Positions 39,112-48,600 of a DNA stretch of 57,370 nucleotides are shown here, piece after piece. Origin of the DNA: an uncultured Clostridia bacterium. GTDB lineage: Bacteria; Bacillota; Clostridia; Oscillospirales; Oscillospiraceae. How positions within the stretch are numbered: position 1 is the stretch's first letter; each line of letters begins with the position of its first letter. The position numbers and the translations under genes were made by a program. The notes beneath the pieces are model-generated. The model worked only from the letters and a program-made list of their open reading frames with translations. It did no database searches and was not told where the DNA came from. The stretch covers positions 1 through 57,370 of the forward strand of contig CANPBB010000007.1 in NCBI GenBank assembly GCA_947572235.1, read 5' to 3'.

Positions 39112-42100
39112 ATGAGAATCCAGCACAATATTATGGCGATGAGCGCCTACCGCAATTACAACACCAATACCTCCGCGGTGGCCAAGAACCTGGAGAAGCT
39201 CAGCTCCGGCTATAAGATCAATCGGGCCGGCGACGACGCCGCCGGGCTGGCCATTTCGGAGAAAATGCGTGCCCAGATCACCGGCCTGAACGCGGCGCAG
39301 AAGAACGTGAAGGACGGTATCTCTCTGGTCAAGACCGCTGAGGGCGCCATGCAGGAGATCCAGGATATGCTCAACCGCATGAGCTATCTGGCCACCCAGT
39401 CCGCCAACGGCACCTATGACAACGAGACTGACCGGGCCGCCCTCCAGAAGGAGGTCAACCAGCTGCGGGAGGAAATCAACCGCATTGCTGACAGCGCCAA
39501 CTTCAACGGCATCAAGCTGCTCAACGGCAACCTGGACAAGAACGCCGTCACCACCGACTGGAGTTCCGCTAAGATCGCCGAGCAGGTCGCCGACAACGCC
39601 AACGCCGTGGTGGGCAGCGGCACCATCGTCCACAGCGAGAGCCTGCCCCAGCAGGCGACCAAGTTCAATGTGGACTTCGGCAACAGCGTATACACCCTTA
39701 CCGGGGACGCTACCAAGACCGTCTCCCTGAAGGTGGGCGACACCGAGTTTACCGTTACAGAGGCTGATATTATTGCTGCCGATGGTACGGCGGCGAATAA
39801 GGGCGATACGGTCACAGCCGACAATGTTGTCAAGGCTTTCCTTACTAAGTACGGTGATGGCGGCGCCAGCGAGGGCGATGTCACGTTCAAGAGCACCGAC
39901 GGCACCGCGCAGGCGTTTAAGATGGAGGCCGGAACGGCCGGCAACCAGATTACCTTTACGCAGGTTGCCGCGCCTAACACCGCCGATGAGGTGGTCAACG
40001 GCGCTATGTCCGTGGTGATCAAGGGCGTGACCGGCGGCGGCGCGGCCGGCGGCGCTGATCCGGATCCGGTGGATGTGACGCCGGAGGTGAAGGAGGCCGA
40101 CATCGGCGCTGCCGATCAGCCCGCTACCGCTGCGGTGGACCTGAAGTTTGACGCCAAGAATGTTCAGAACATCGTGGTCGGCGGCAAGCACTTCCAGATC
40201 AATCCCGCTCCCGCCAATGGCGCTGCCGCCGCCGCTGCCATTCAGTTTACCGGCACCGGCACGGAGAATGATCCCTTCACCTTTACCCGCACCGAGGCTA
40301 CCACCGATGAGGAAATCGTGGCCGGCATCGCCGCCCAGCTGAGCGACGGCGTTACCATCGGCGGCAACAAGTTCAAGGTGGAGGCCGATGGCACCAGCCT
40401 GAAGTTTACCGCTGTCGATGATGACGGCAACCTCAAGAACGGTGTTCTGCAGATCGACGGCGCGGCTGCCACCGAGGAGACCTTCACCGCCGCCATTGAG
40501 GAGGCTGTCACCAGCTCCGTGGAGGAGGCTCCGGACGGGGGGAATAAGCCCGCTGCCGGCGCTCTGGGGACTGTCACCGCTGAGGTTGGCAATGCCGCTA
40601 CAACGGATGCTACCGCTAAGCTGGAAATTACGGTTGCTCTGAAGGACAGCAGCAATGGGGCTGTAACACCTGCCAATAATGATACCGTCACCATTACCGC
40701 TGCCGGTGCAGATGGGAAGAATGGGTTTACGGTTACCTTCAAGACTACGGATGGCACCGCTTGGTCGGTTGATGGCAACCAGCCCACCGGCTATACTGCT
40801 GCTTTTGACGGCTCCAAGGTGACATTGACGAGCACCGAGGCCAATAAGGCGCTTGGTCTGAAGACCGCCGATTTTGGGGCTGTTAGTGTAGCATCCACTA
40901 ACAGCAACGTGGATGCCGACAAGAGCACCGCTACTCCCGCTTTCACTGACGGCAGCACTGCCGCCCAGGCCAAGCAGGGCAAGGCTGAGGCTACGCTGGA
41001 TCCCAAGAAGCTGAAGGATGGCGATATCATCAATGTGGGCGACAAGACCTTGACCGTCACCGATGAGATGCTTACCGGCGATAAGGTGGCTGAGGAACTG
41101 GGCAAGCTCACCCTCACCGACTATAACATCGCCGCGACCGAGACTGACGGCAAGGTCAAGATTACTCTAACGGAAAAGACCGCGGGCGCCAAGACCGAGA
41201 CCGAACTGAAGGGCGCTATCAGCCTGACGGCTGCCCAGGGCAGCAATGACAGTCCCGATCCCGCTGCTGCGCCTGCCGCTTTTGCGGCCAACGCTCCCGC
41301 TGTGGCCGCTGCCACGGATGCTCCCGGTGAGACTGCCGACTACAACGCCTCCACCGAGGTCATCCAGCAGGGCGCTGATCCGGGCAGCAACCGTCTGGCC
41401 AGCACCTATATGGAGATCAAGGAGATCAAGGACGGCTCCGCGCTCAAGGTGGGCGACAAGACCTATATCTTCGCTGTGGGCAAGGACAGCACGGCTAAGG
41501 CCAGCGGCGCGGACCAGGTCTTGGTGGACATGACCAAGTGGAACGGCGACGAGGTCAACTTCCTTGACAACGCGCTGAATAAGCTCACCGATACCGTCAA
41601 CGAGGACAACAACGCGATGTTCTCCGTGGGGTATCAGGGCAATGGCAAGGTTACCTTCACCGAGCAGGAGACCTATCAGAACACTGCCGGCGGCAAGGCG
41701 GTTGATCTGAGCACCCGGGACGCGATCGCCAAGCAGTTTGGCTACGCGGTGGACGGTCTCAAGACCGGTAAGGCGCTGAACCTCCAGATCGGCGACACCA
41801 GCGAGCAGTTCAACCGCCTGGAGGTCTCCGTGGGCGATATGCACACCACCGCGCTGAAGATTGACGGCATCGACATCAGCAATCAGACCGGCGCCGCCGA
41901 CGCTATCAGCGTGATCAAGGACGCCATCAACACCGTTTCCGGCGTCCGCGGCGATTTAGGCGCCTACCAGAACCGTCTGGAGCACACCGCCAACAACTTG
42001 AGCGTCATGGCCGAGAACATTCAGGATGCCGAGTCCGCCATCCGCGACACCGACATCGCTGAGGAGATGATGAGCTACACCAAGAACAACATCCTGGTGC

Positions 42101-42168
42101 AGTCCGCGCAGGCTATGCTGGCCCAAGCCAATCAGGTGCCTCAGGGTGTCCTCCAGCTCCTGGGCTAA
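39112..42168 (+). CDS. Very large flagellin
   Basis: A 1018-residue flagellin. The N-terminal D0/D1 region (about 1-145: MRIQHNIMAMSAYRNY, LEKLSSGYKINRAGDDAAGLAISEKMRAQI, ADSANFNGIKLLNG) and the C-terminal D1/D0 region (about 905-1018: NRLEHTANNLSVMAENIQDAESAIRDTDIAEEM, ending in VPQGVLQLLG) are canonical. About 760 residues of variable surface domain lie between, against a few hundred in most flagellins. This insert is Ala/Thr/Asp-rich, lacks Cys, and contains recurrent beta units such as VGDTEFTVTEADI, GGNKFKVEADGT, VGDKTLTVTDEML and VGDKTYIFAV. No HExxH protease motif was found, so it is not a flagellinolysin. GGAG lies before the ATG. A terminator follows. Confidence 0.95.
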   Translation: MRIQHNIMAMSAYRNYNTNTSAVAKNLEKLSSGYKINRAGDDAAGLAISEKMRAQITGLNAAQKNVKDGISLVKTAEGAMQEIQDMLNRMSYLATQSANGTYDNETDRAALQKEVNQLREEINRIADSANFNGIKLLNGNLDKNAVTTDWSSAKIAEQVADNANAVVGSGTIVHSESLPQQATKFNVDFGNSVYTLTGDATKTVSLKVGDTEFTVTEADIIAADGTAANKGDTVTADNVVKAFLTKYGDGGASEGDVTFKSTDGTAQAFKMEAGTAGNQITFTQVAAPNTADEVVNGAMSVVIKGVTGGGAAGGADPDPVDVTPEVKEADIGAADQPATAAVDLKFDAKNVQNIVVGGKHFQINPAPANGAAAAAAIQFTGTGTENDPFTFTRTEATTDEEIVAGIAAQLSDGVTIGGNKFKVEADGTSLKFTAVDDDGNLKNGVLQIDGAAATEETFTAAIEEAVTSSVEEAPDGGNKPAAGALGTVTAEVGNAATTDATAKLEITVALKDSSNGAVTPANNDTVTITAAGADGKNGFTVTFKTTDGTAWSVDGNQPTGYTAAFDGSKVTLTSTEANKALGLKTADFGAVSVASTNSNVDADKSTATPAFTDGSTAAQAKQGKAEATLDPKKLKDGDIINVGDKTLTVTDEMLTGDKVAEELGKLTLTDYNIAATETDGKVKITLTEKTAGAKTETELKGAISLTAAQGSNDSPDPAAAPAAFAANAPAVAAATDAPGETADYNASTEVIQQGADPGSNRLASTYMEIKEIKDGSALKVGDKTYIFAVGKDSTAKASGADQVLVDMTKWNGDEVNFLDNALNKLTDTVNEDNNAMFSVGYQGNGKVTFTEQETYQNTAGGKAVDLSTRDAIAKQFGYAVDGLKTGKALNLQIGDTSEQFNRLEVSVGDMHTTALKIDGIDISNQTGAADAISVIKDAINTVSGVRGDLGAYQNRLEHTANNLSVMAENIQDAESAIRDTDIAEEMMSYTKNNILVQSAQAMLAQANQVPQGVLQLLG

Positions 42169-42207
42169 CGGGCAGACAGATCGGCTATCGTCTATCTATA
42201 GGCAAAA

Positions 42208-42239
42208 GGAGAACGGGCAAACAGCCCGTTCTCTTTTTG
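42208..42239 (+). terminator. Intrinsic terminator after flagellin
   Basis: Arms AGAACGGGC (42210-42218) and GCCCGTTCT (42224-42232) with loop AAACA, then CTTTTTG. Confidence 0.88.
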
Positions 42240-42324
42240 CTTCGCCCCGCAAGGGTTTCGCGGCAGAGGGCCGCGGATTCCCCTTCGCGTGAAATCCGCA
42301 GATTTCACATGAGCGCGTAGGCGC

Positions 42325-42849
42325 TTAGTTTTCCATATGCTTGCCCAAAAAGGCCGCGATGGTCTGGGCCAGCTTGTACTCCGTCTCTCCGGTGGGCTTG
42401 CTGTCGCCGTCGCTGACGAAGAGGACTAGGCCCAAGGCGTCGCCCTCGGAGATGATGGGGGCGGCTACGGCGGCGCAGTACTTGTCGCCGGTGTCGGTGA
42501 CGAAGATGCACCGCTCCCCGGGCTGCTGCTGGTAGATCTTGCGGTCCTCCATGATCTGCTCCAGCTCGCTGCTCAGACGCTTGCCCAAGAGGTCGCGCTT
42601 GCCGCCGCCGGCTACGGCGATGACCGTGTCCCGGTCGGTGACGGCGGCGAGGGCGCCGGTGCTCTTGCTGAGGGTTTCGCAGAATTGGGCGGCGAAGTCG
42701 TCTAAACCGCCCATGAGAGAGTATTTTTTGAAGATCACCTCGCCGTCACGGCTGGTGTAAATCTCCAGAGGGTCGCCCTCGCGGATACGCATGGTGCGCC
42801 GGATCTCCTTGGGGATCACCACCCGCCCGAGGTCGTCCCATTGTGTCAA
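42325..42849 (-). CDS. spoVT: Stage V sporulation protein T, N-terminus lost at mobile-element junction
   Basis: Homology to SpoVT (AbrB-type swapped-hairpin domain, then a GAF-like domain) begins exactly at DDLGRVVIPKEIRRTMRIREGDPLEIY and continues to the C-terminus (about 174 residues). The standard first residues, of the MKATGIVRRI kind, are absent. The frame instead continues upstream into element DNA (KIFCTYLTQW), with only a TTG at 42849 and no ribosome binding site. The three-recombinase cassette lies directly upstream. The missing start was not found on its other side (to 48600). The gene is therefore broken here, or restored only after excision. Confidence 0.85.
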   Translation of the reverse strand: MTQWDDLGRVVIPKEIRRTMRIREGDPLEIYTSRDGEVIFKKYSLMGGLDDFAAQFCETLSKSTGALAAVTDRDTVIAVAGGGKRDLLGKRLSSELEQIMEDRKIYQQQPGERCIFVTDTGDKYCAAVAAPIISEGDALGLVLFVSDGDSKPTGETEYKLAQTIAAFLGKHMEN

Positions 42850-43020
42850 GTAGGTGCAAAAGATTTTTTCACCCCGCGAACCATTGAAAATCAGGGCTTT
42901 ACGGGGTTAGGGCGTCTCGTTGTAATTTGCAATGCATGGGAGGGGGGGATTGCGCTATTTTAGGGCAAGGACCGAAAAACGGGCTTTGAACCGTGCCGCG
43001 ACAGCCTTGGAACGCCTATG

Positions 43021-44568
43021 CTATGCGGTTGCTGTAGTATTTTGAAACTTCCAGATAATCTCGATGTCATCGGGGCCGTAGACCAGTACGCGTTCGATGG
43101 CATCGTAGAGATGTTCTCGGAGCTGCTGCTCTGTCAAATCCGCCATACTCTCCACCGACTTCTGTTTTTCAGCGGCCGTTCCTGCTGCCTGCCTGTTGGC
43201 CTCGTACTGCTTTTTGCATTCTTCCATCCGCTCTTTCAGGATACTCTGCTGTAGTGTCAACCAGTTGCGACGGGACAGAAACATTTCATCCGTTATTTGG
43301 CCCTCCCGGTATGCCGCATATTGCTCAAGTTTATCTCGGCCGCAGGCATCATACTGCGCTTGCAGATCCGCAAGTTGACGCCGAAGATTGGCGCCTCTGC
43401 TTCGCGCGGCAGACTTGCCATCGGCGCTTTCTATCTGAACAATTTTGATTTGGATCTTCAGTGCCTCAAAAACTGTGTCCTCCAAGGCGTCCTTTCGCCA
43501 CCGCACCCCCTCGCATGGACTTTGGGAATGGTAGCGGTGGGAGGGGCAGGAAAATGACAGACCGTTTGCTTTTTCCAGTTTCCGCCCGCAGTGACCGCAA
43601 AAGTATACCCGGTCGGACTGATCGTGGTGTGTACGGATCGCTTTTTTCCTGCGGCTGATCGCTGCTTGAGCCTGATGAAATTCATCCAGAGTAACGATTG
43701 CCTCATGAGCATTTTCGCGAAGGTACCACTCTTCCTTTGGGAGGCGCCGCTGGTTCCCGTCTCGGATGTGACAGCTTTCCCGCATTTGATTCACCATCGT
43801 CCCTGTGTATTTCAGATTTTCTATAATGTTTAGGACCATGTAATGTGTCCATTGCGGTATTATGGGACTGGTTTGACGGCGGCGGCCCTTGTATTCTGCC
43901 GGGGTCGCGATTCCCTCGCGGTTCAGTTCCCTCGCGATCTGACTGGTGGAATTCCCGGCGATCACATCCAGAAAAATGCGGCGGACAATGACGGCTGTTT
44001 TTGGATCGACCACCAGCTGATGTTTGGCGGTTGGGCAGATCTGATAGCCAAAAGGGGCGCAGCTGACATAGCGGGCCTCCCGCTGTTTTATTCCCATAGC
44101 CGATTTGACCTTTTTCGAGAGATCCTTGCAGTAGTAATCATAGATCAGATTCTTAAACGCAACGTCTATCCCCATGGTTTTCCCGGAGTGTTTTATGCTG
44201 TCATAGTGATCGTTGATTGCCTGAAAGCGAACGCCAAGGAAGGGGAAAATGTGCTCCAGATAGTCTCCGACCTCCAAGTAATCTCTGCCAAACCGCGACA
44301 GATCCTTGACGACAATGCAGGATATCTCCCCGCGCTTGACCAGATCCATCATTCTGGAGAACTCCGGACGGTCAAAGTTAGTGCCCGTATATCCATCATC
44401 ACAAAACTCTAAGCGGGGGAGGTCATGCAGCGTTGGGTCCAAGTTCAACTGTTGGGTAATCAAAAGCCTCTGCGCAGAAATGCTGTTGCTTTCATCCTTT
44501 GCCCGGTTGGTTCGTTTGTCAAGGTCCTCCTGAGAAAGCCGCAGATAAATGGCCACCTGCTGTTTCAT
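43021..44568 (-). CDS. Large serine recombinase 1
   Basis: A 515-residue site-specific recombinase. The N-terminal catalytic domain has the active Ser in IYLRLSQED and CIVVKDLSRFGRDYLEVG, followed by the recombinase domain (about 165-270), a zinc ribbon (FCGHCGRKLEKANGLSFSCPSH) and a coiled-coil region (about 380-480). The ATG at 44568 overlaps the stop of recombinase 2 by ATGA; an ATG at 44598 would run into that gene. It differs clearly from its two neighbours, so the three probably arose by old duplication and act together. Confidence 0.94.
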   Translation of the reverse strand: MKQQVAIYLRLSQEDLDKRTNRAKDESNSISAQRLLITQQLNLDPTLHDLPRLEFCDDGYTGTNFDRPEFSRMMDLVKRGEISCIVVKDLSRFGRDYLEVGDYLEHIFPFLGVRFQAINDHYDSIKHSGKTMGIDVAFKNLIYDYYCKDLSKKVKSAMGIKQREARYVSCAPFGYQICPTAKHQLVVDPKTAVIVRRIFLDVIAGNSTSQIARELNREGIATPAEYKGRRRQTSPIIPQWTHYMVLNIIENLKYTGTMVNQMRESCHIRDGNQRRLPKEEWYLRENAHEAIVTLDEFHQAQAAISRRKKAIRTHHDQSDRVYFCGHCGRKLEKANGLSFSCPSHRYHSQSPCEGVRWRKDALEDTVFEALKIQIKIVQIESADGKSAARSRGANLRRQLADLQAQYDACGRDKLEQYAAYREGQITDEMFLSRRNWLTLQQSILKERMEECKKQYEANRQAAGTAAEKQKSVESMADLTEQQLREHLYDAIERVLVYGPDDIEIIWKFQNTTATA

Positions 44569-46262
44569 GACGCGCTCCCCTCTCTGGCCTGTTCGCAAGC
44601 ATCCATAAGGGCGGAAAATTCATCCATATAAGTCAGTTTGATCTCTAAACTGCCATCCTTATGCAGCCGTATTGTTTCAATAAAGGCATCCACCATCTCT
44701 GGGGACAGCTCACCGGCGGTTTGAAATTCCCGAACCATGCCGTGCCACTTCGATTGGCCAAGCAGGAGGCCGCGCGTTTTGCTGTCCGCTGTTTCCTGCT
44801 TGGCAAGATCGGCCTCTATCGCGTGGATGTCGGTGTCAATTCTTTCTCTGGTGGAGAGGTAATCCTGCCGGGACAGCAGCCCCTCCTTATAATCCACATA
44901 CAGACCACTCAGGATAACCTTCTTATTTTCCAGCTTCTGCCGCAAAGACCGGCGCTTTGACTGGGCATGGCTCTGTTCAAAGCGTCTGTCATCAACGGCA
45001 GGCAGGCTTTGCAGGGGGTGCGCTGCATCGACAAATACAGCCATCTGAGCCTTGATATAAGAAAACACCGCCGCGTCCAGATCCGCCTTCCGCATTTTGA
45101 TATCAAAGCATCCCTTTGCGCCGTGCTCCGCATAGGTTGGGCATTTGAAGGTGAAATACGCTTTATCCCGCTTGGTGCTGAAAGACCGATGGAGCTTCAT
45201 GACAGCCCCGCACTCCGCACAGGTCAGCTTCCTCCCAAAGACGTTTTTTCCTTTTGGGAGACGGGTGTATTTTCCCGAATTTGCCCTAGCGCGTTCCGTG
45301 CTCTCCTTGTTGATTTTCTGTACTGCCTCAAATAGTTCCAAACTGATAATCGGTTCGTGGGTATTTTCCGCGGTGATCCATTCGTCCTCTCCGGTCATAT
45401 GATAAGGGATGCCGGCATAGAGGCACTGGCTTCCCCTCCTCTGGACAAGGTGTCCGATATATACGACACTCTTTAGGATTTCTGTGACCACGTGCCTGTT
45501 CCAGAGTATAGGGCGCTCCTTACAGTTGTTATTGGTCTTGATCCCCTGTTCAAACCGGTATTGGCTCGGTGACAAGATACCCGCTTCATTGAGCCGGCGA
45601 TTGATCCCCATATAGCTGACACCCTCGGCGCGCCACTGGAATATCTGGCGAATAACTGGGGCGGTCTCCGGGTCAATGACCAGATGATTTTTGTTGTTCG
45701 TGTCTTTGCGGTACCCGTAAGGCGCGTAGTTCCCGATGTAGCCTCCCCGCTCCATTTTTGTTTGCAGCGCGGAGATCACTTTGCGGGAGATGTCCTTGGC
45801 GTAATAGTCGTTTATAATATTGGACAGGGCCATAGACAACTGCGTCTCATTGCGGACTGATTCCGTATCAAATTCATCATTTACTGCGATAAACCGCAGC
45901 CCGTAGAGCGGACATATCTTTTCAACAAACTGCGACGTCTCAATATAGTTTCGGCCTAAACGGGACAGGTCTTTCACCACAATGCAGTCGATCCTGCCAG
46001 ACTGGACCGACTCCATCATTCGATGAAACGCGGGACGGTGGAAATTTGTACCGGTATAGCCGTTGTCCGCAAACAGCTCGGCCTTGGCCAGATGGGGGCA
46101 TCCGGCAACATACGATTCCAGAAAGGTGATTTGGTTTTCTATAGAGTCGGCATCCCTGCCGTTGTCCTCTACAGATAATCTGACATAGAGCGCAGCTCTC
46201 CAGACATGGGAGGGCGTCTCCTCCATGGAGGACGCTGCACGCTTTCTTGATACGCGCGCCAT
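44565..46262 (-). CDS. Large serine recombinase 2
   Basis: A 565-residue large serine recombinase: catalytic LYVRLSVEDNGRDADS, CIVVKDLSRLGRNYIETS, the recombinase domain with VVTEILKSVVYIGHLVQ, zinc ribbon LTCAECGAVMKLHRSF ... CPTYAEHGAKGC, and a C-terminal coiled-coil stretch. It starts 1 nt after the recombinase 3 stop and overlaps recombinase 1 by 4 nt, consistent with fixed-ratio expression of all three. Confidence 0.95.
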   Translation of the reverse strand: MARVSRKRAASSMEETPSHVWRAALYVRLSVEDNGRDADSIENQITFLESYVAGCPHLAKAELFADNGYTGTNFHRPAFHRMMESVQSGRIDCIVVKDLSRLGRNYIETSQFVEKICPLYGLRFIAVNDEFDTESVRNETQLSMALSNIINDYYAKDISRKVISALQTKMERGGYIGNYAPYGYRKDTNNKNHLVIDPETAPVIRQIFQWRAEGVSYMGINRRLNEAGILSPSQYRFEQGIKTNNNCKERPILWNRHVVTEILKSVVYIGHLVQRRGSQCLYAGIPYHMTGEDEWITAENTHEPIISLELFEAVQKINKESTERARANSGKYTRLPKGKNVFGRKLTCAECGAVMKLHRSFSTKRDKAYFTFKCPTYAEHGAKGCFDIKMRKADLDAAVFSYIKAQMAVFVDAAHPLQSLPAVDDRRFEQSHAQSKRRSLRQKLENKKVILSGLYVDYKEGLLSRQDYLSTRERIDTDIHAIEADLAKQETADSKTRGLLLGQSKWHGMVREFQTAGELSPEMVDAFIETIRLHKDGSLEIKLTYMDEFSALMDACEQAREGSAS

Positions 46263-46263
46263 A

Positions 46264-47952
46264 CTATACCGCCTCCCTCTTGGCCGGGAGGACCGTTACA
46301 TCCGCTCCCGCCCCCTGTTCTTTCAGAAAGGCAACAATAGAGGCAAAATGGTCGCTGTGCAGGAGATGAACATCAATATCCTTGTCCTCGCGGATTTCGA
46401 TGCGGTCAACCAATGCAACCACGCTGTTTCTGGAGAGTTCTTGTATGTTTTCGTACTGCATAAACTTGGACAGCCATCCCTGCTGCTTGGCCAAGCCGCC
46501 CATCACACTGCTGCGCTCCCGATCCAATTGCGTGATCGCCTCCGCAGCCTCCCGGATCCGCCGCTCAAATTGTTCGGTAAAGGTTTTATAATCCGCTTTG
46601 TCGATGAAACCATTTTTAAAGTCATCATATGCTCCCGCTTTGAGACGCCTGTTTTTTTCCGCGATTTCCTCTTGAAAGGCCCGCTTAGACTTGATTCTCT
46701 CCAGCTCCCGGTTCTCCCATGCGAGGTCTTCTACCTGCCGCAGCGCAAGCGACAGATCCATCGCAGCGGCGATTTGGGCCTGTATGACAAGCAATACGGC
46801 GTCATACACGGCGCTTTCCCGGATCATATGACTGGAGCAAAGATGCTTGTCCGCTTTGTTTCCGCCGCAGACAAAGTAGGTGTATTCGCGGCCGCCGCAG
46901 CGTGAGACCTTCCGCACCATAGAGCTGCCGCAGCCGGCGCAAAATACTTTTCCGGAGAATATGTGTACGCCATTTGCCCCTACAGGGCTTCTTGTGTCTT
47001 CGAGCATGAGTTTCTGGATCAATTCAAACTGCGCAGGCGCTATAATTGCCTCGTGGGCATGTTCTGTTCTTGACCATTCATCCGGCGCCTTTTGCACCGT
47101 CTTCTTCACCTTGTGATTGGGAGAAGTGGTTTTTCCCTGAACAAGAGTGCCAGTATACATCTCGTTTCTAAGGATGCGATAGATCGCCACCGGGCTCCAC
47201 TGCGCTACCTCCCTCGTCTGAAAACAGGTTCGCTGCTTAGATCCCTTGTTTTTCTTATACTCGATGGGCGACGGGATGTGATTACGATTGAGTCGCTCCG
47301 CTATCTGTGCCGGAGACTGTCCGTCCATTTTCCAGCGAAATATGTCCTGTACCACAGCCGCGGCCTCCGGGTCGATGATCAGCAGGTTTTTGTTTTCCGG
47401 GGATCTCATATAGCCGTAGATAACTTTGCTGCCCACAAACTGGCCGTTTCGGCGCTTCGCCTCCAAATTGCTCCGGACTTTGACGGAAATATCCCGGCAA
47501 TAGGAGTCGTTCATCAAGTTCTTGAACGGCAGGATCAGCTCGTTGTCTGCCGCTCCGGGCCGCGCATTGTCATAGTTGTCGTTGATCGCGATGAATCTGA
47601 CTCCCAGCAGGGGAAACAGCTTTTGGATATACGCCCCAGAGCCGATATACTCCCGGCCAAAGCGGGAAAGGTCTTTTACAACAATGCAGTCTATCTCCCC
47701 CTGCTTGACCGCCTCCATCATCTTCTGAAAGGCCGGCCGGTCAAAGTTGGCGCCCGTATAGCCGTCATCACAGTATTCTCTGACAAATGTGATTTCTGGA
47801 CACGTTTTGAGATATTCCATGATCACCAATCTCTGATTAGAGATGCTGTTGCTCTCCAGTTTCTCGCTGGAACAGGAAAAGTCGCCATCTTCCCTGGATA
47901 ATCTCAGGTAGATGGCGGCTTTGCAGCGCCGGTCTAAAGTTAATTTCTGCAT
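46264..47952 (-). CDS. Large serine recombinase 3
   Basis: A 562-residue large serine recombinase, first of the operon: IYLRLSREDGDFSCSSEKLESNSI, CIVVKDLSRFGREYIGSG, recombinase domain with AIYRILRNEMYTGTLVQGK, zinc ribbon VFCAGCGSSMVRKVSRCGG, and a long coiled coil (about 400-480). AAAGGAG precedes the ATG. A promoter-like TGGACT-17 bp-TATTAT on the minus strand lies in the 166-bp upstream spacer (about 48010-48062) and overlaps the small dyad GCATA-GCGG-TATGC. Confidence 0.95.
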   Translation of the reverse strand: MQKLTLDRRCKAAIYLRLSREDGDFSCSSEKLESNSISNQRLVIMEYLKTCPEITFVREYCDDGYTGANFDRPAFQKMMEAVKQGEIDCIVVKDLSRFGREYIGSGAYIQKLFPLLGVRFIAINDNYDNARPGAADNELILPFKNLMNDSYCRDISVKVRSNLEAKRRNGQFVGSKVIYGYMRSPENKNLLIIDPEAAAVVQDIFRWKMDGQSPAQIAERLNRNHIPSPIEYKKNKGSKQRTCFQTREVAQWSPVAIYRILRNEMYTGTLVQGKTTSPNHKVKKTVQKAPDEWSRTEHAHEAIIAPAQFELIQKLMLEDTRSPVGANGVHIFSGKVFCAGCGSSMVRKVSRCGGREYTYFVCGGNKADKHLCSSHMIRESAVYDAVLLVIQAQIAAAMDLSLALRQVEDLAWENRELERIKSKRAFQEEIAEKNRRLKAGAYDDFKNGFIDKADYKTFTEQFERRIREAAEAITQLDRERSSVMGGLAKQQGWLSKFMQYENIQELSRNSVVALVDRIEIREDKDIDVHLLHSDHFASIVAFLKEQGAGADVTVLPAKREAV

Positions 47953-48118
47953 CAGCCACCACTCCTTTGTGATATTCCTTCATCCAAATAATCAGAAAAC
48001 ACAAGGGTGGTGTTTCGCTTGATTTTACCCACTTCGATAATAGCATACCGCTATGCCAAAGTCCAGTGAAATATGAAAACCCCATTAGAAAGTATTTTCC
48101 AATTATTCCACATCTAAC

Positions 48119-48343
48119 CTATATGCCGGACAGCAGGTTTACAAAGTTGTCGTTGATGGTCATTTGGGTATTGGCATAGGAAACACGGACAATTGTGCCG
48201 CCGACTTTGAACATATATGGGTTTTTGATCTGCTCTATATAGGATCGCATGCGCTCTTCCACAGGCTGAGCCGGATTGATTTTTACTGAACGAATATCCA
48301 CCAGAGAGTCCAAAAGCTCTGCTCTGTTCTGCCCTTTCTCCAT
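48119..48343 (-). CDS. Small protein accompanying the recombinases
   Basis: A 74-residue protein, MEKGQNRAELLDSLVDIRSV ... PAQPVEERMRSYIEQIKNPYMFKVGGTIVRVSYANTQMTINDNFVNLLSGI. Proteins of this shape are often found next to serine-recombinase cassettes in Clostridia mobile elements (DUF6870-like). The function is unknown; accessory or directionality roles are possible. The start at 48343 has GGGG 7 nt upstream. Confidence 0.7.
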   Translation of the reverse strand: MEKGQNRAELLDSLVDIRSVKINPAQPVEERMRSYIEQIKNPYMFKVGGTIVRVSYANTQMTINDNFVNLLSGI

Positions 48344-48540
48344 TGCTTCACCCCGTTTCATCCATCAGTATTGACCAAAATTTCCCTTTTTATCCGGTAA
48401 ACAGCTGATTTTATTAGATGACTGAAGCTGGCTGTCGGGAATTCCCGTTCCAAAGGCAAAATGGCAGGGGCTGCTGATGGCCAGTGCCGGCATCACTGTC
48501 ATTACCGATTTGAAGCGGCGGCGCTTATCTTACGATGGAC

Positions 48541-48578
48541 AAAAGAATCCCCCGGGCAAAAGCCCGGGGGATTCTTTT
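48541..48578 (-). terminator. Terminator of the first SLH gene
   Basis: Perfect 17-bp arms AAAAGAATCCCCCGGGC / GCCCGGGGGATTCTTTT with a 4-nt loop. Nearly identical to that at 54834-54876. The 48344-48540 spacer next to it contains no gene I can support. Confidence 0.9.
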
Positions 48579-48600
48579 GTTCTTACGAACTTACGAGAAA

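Larger units (their letters stand above)
42850..48400 (-). mobile_element. Minimal mobile element with three tandem large serine recombinases
   Basis: Lower-GC segment whose left end coincides with the truncation point of spoVT. It contains only three large serine recombinases in overlapping order and one small upstream gene; no cargo, conjugation or phage genes. The right end is uncertain (somewhere between about 48344 and 48540); neither a flanking duplication nor the missing spoVT start could be found there. Confidence 0.65.

Noticed and set aside
39112-42168. Flagellinolysin (metallopeptidase flagellin), suggested by the size of the protein
   Set aside because: No HExxH motif occurs in the central region.
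48362-48540. A remnant of the spoVT start or an attachment site at the right end of the recombinase element
   Set aside because: No sequence resembling the missing codons or a repeat of the left junction could be read on either strand; a roughly 50-codon open stretch here has no ribosome binding site or known family.
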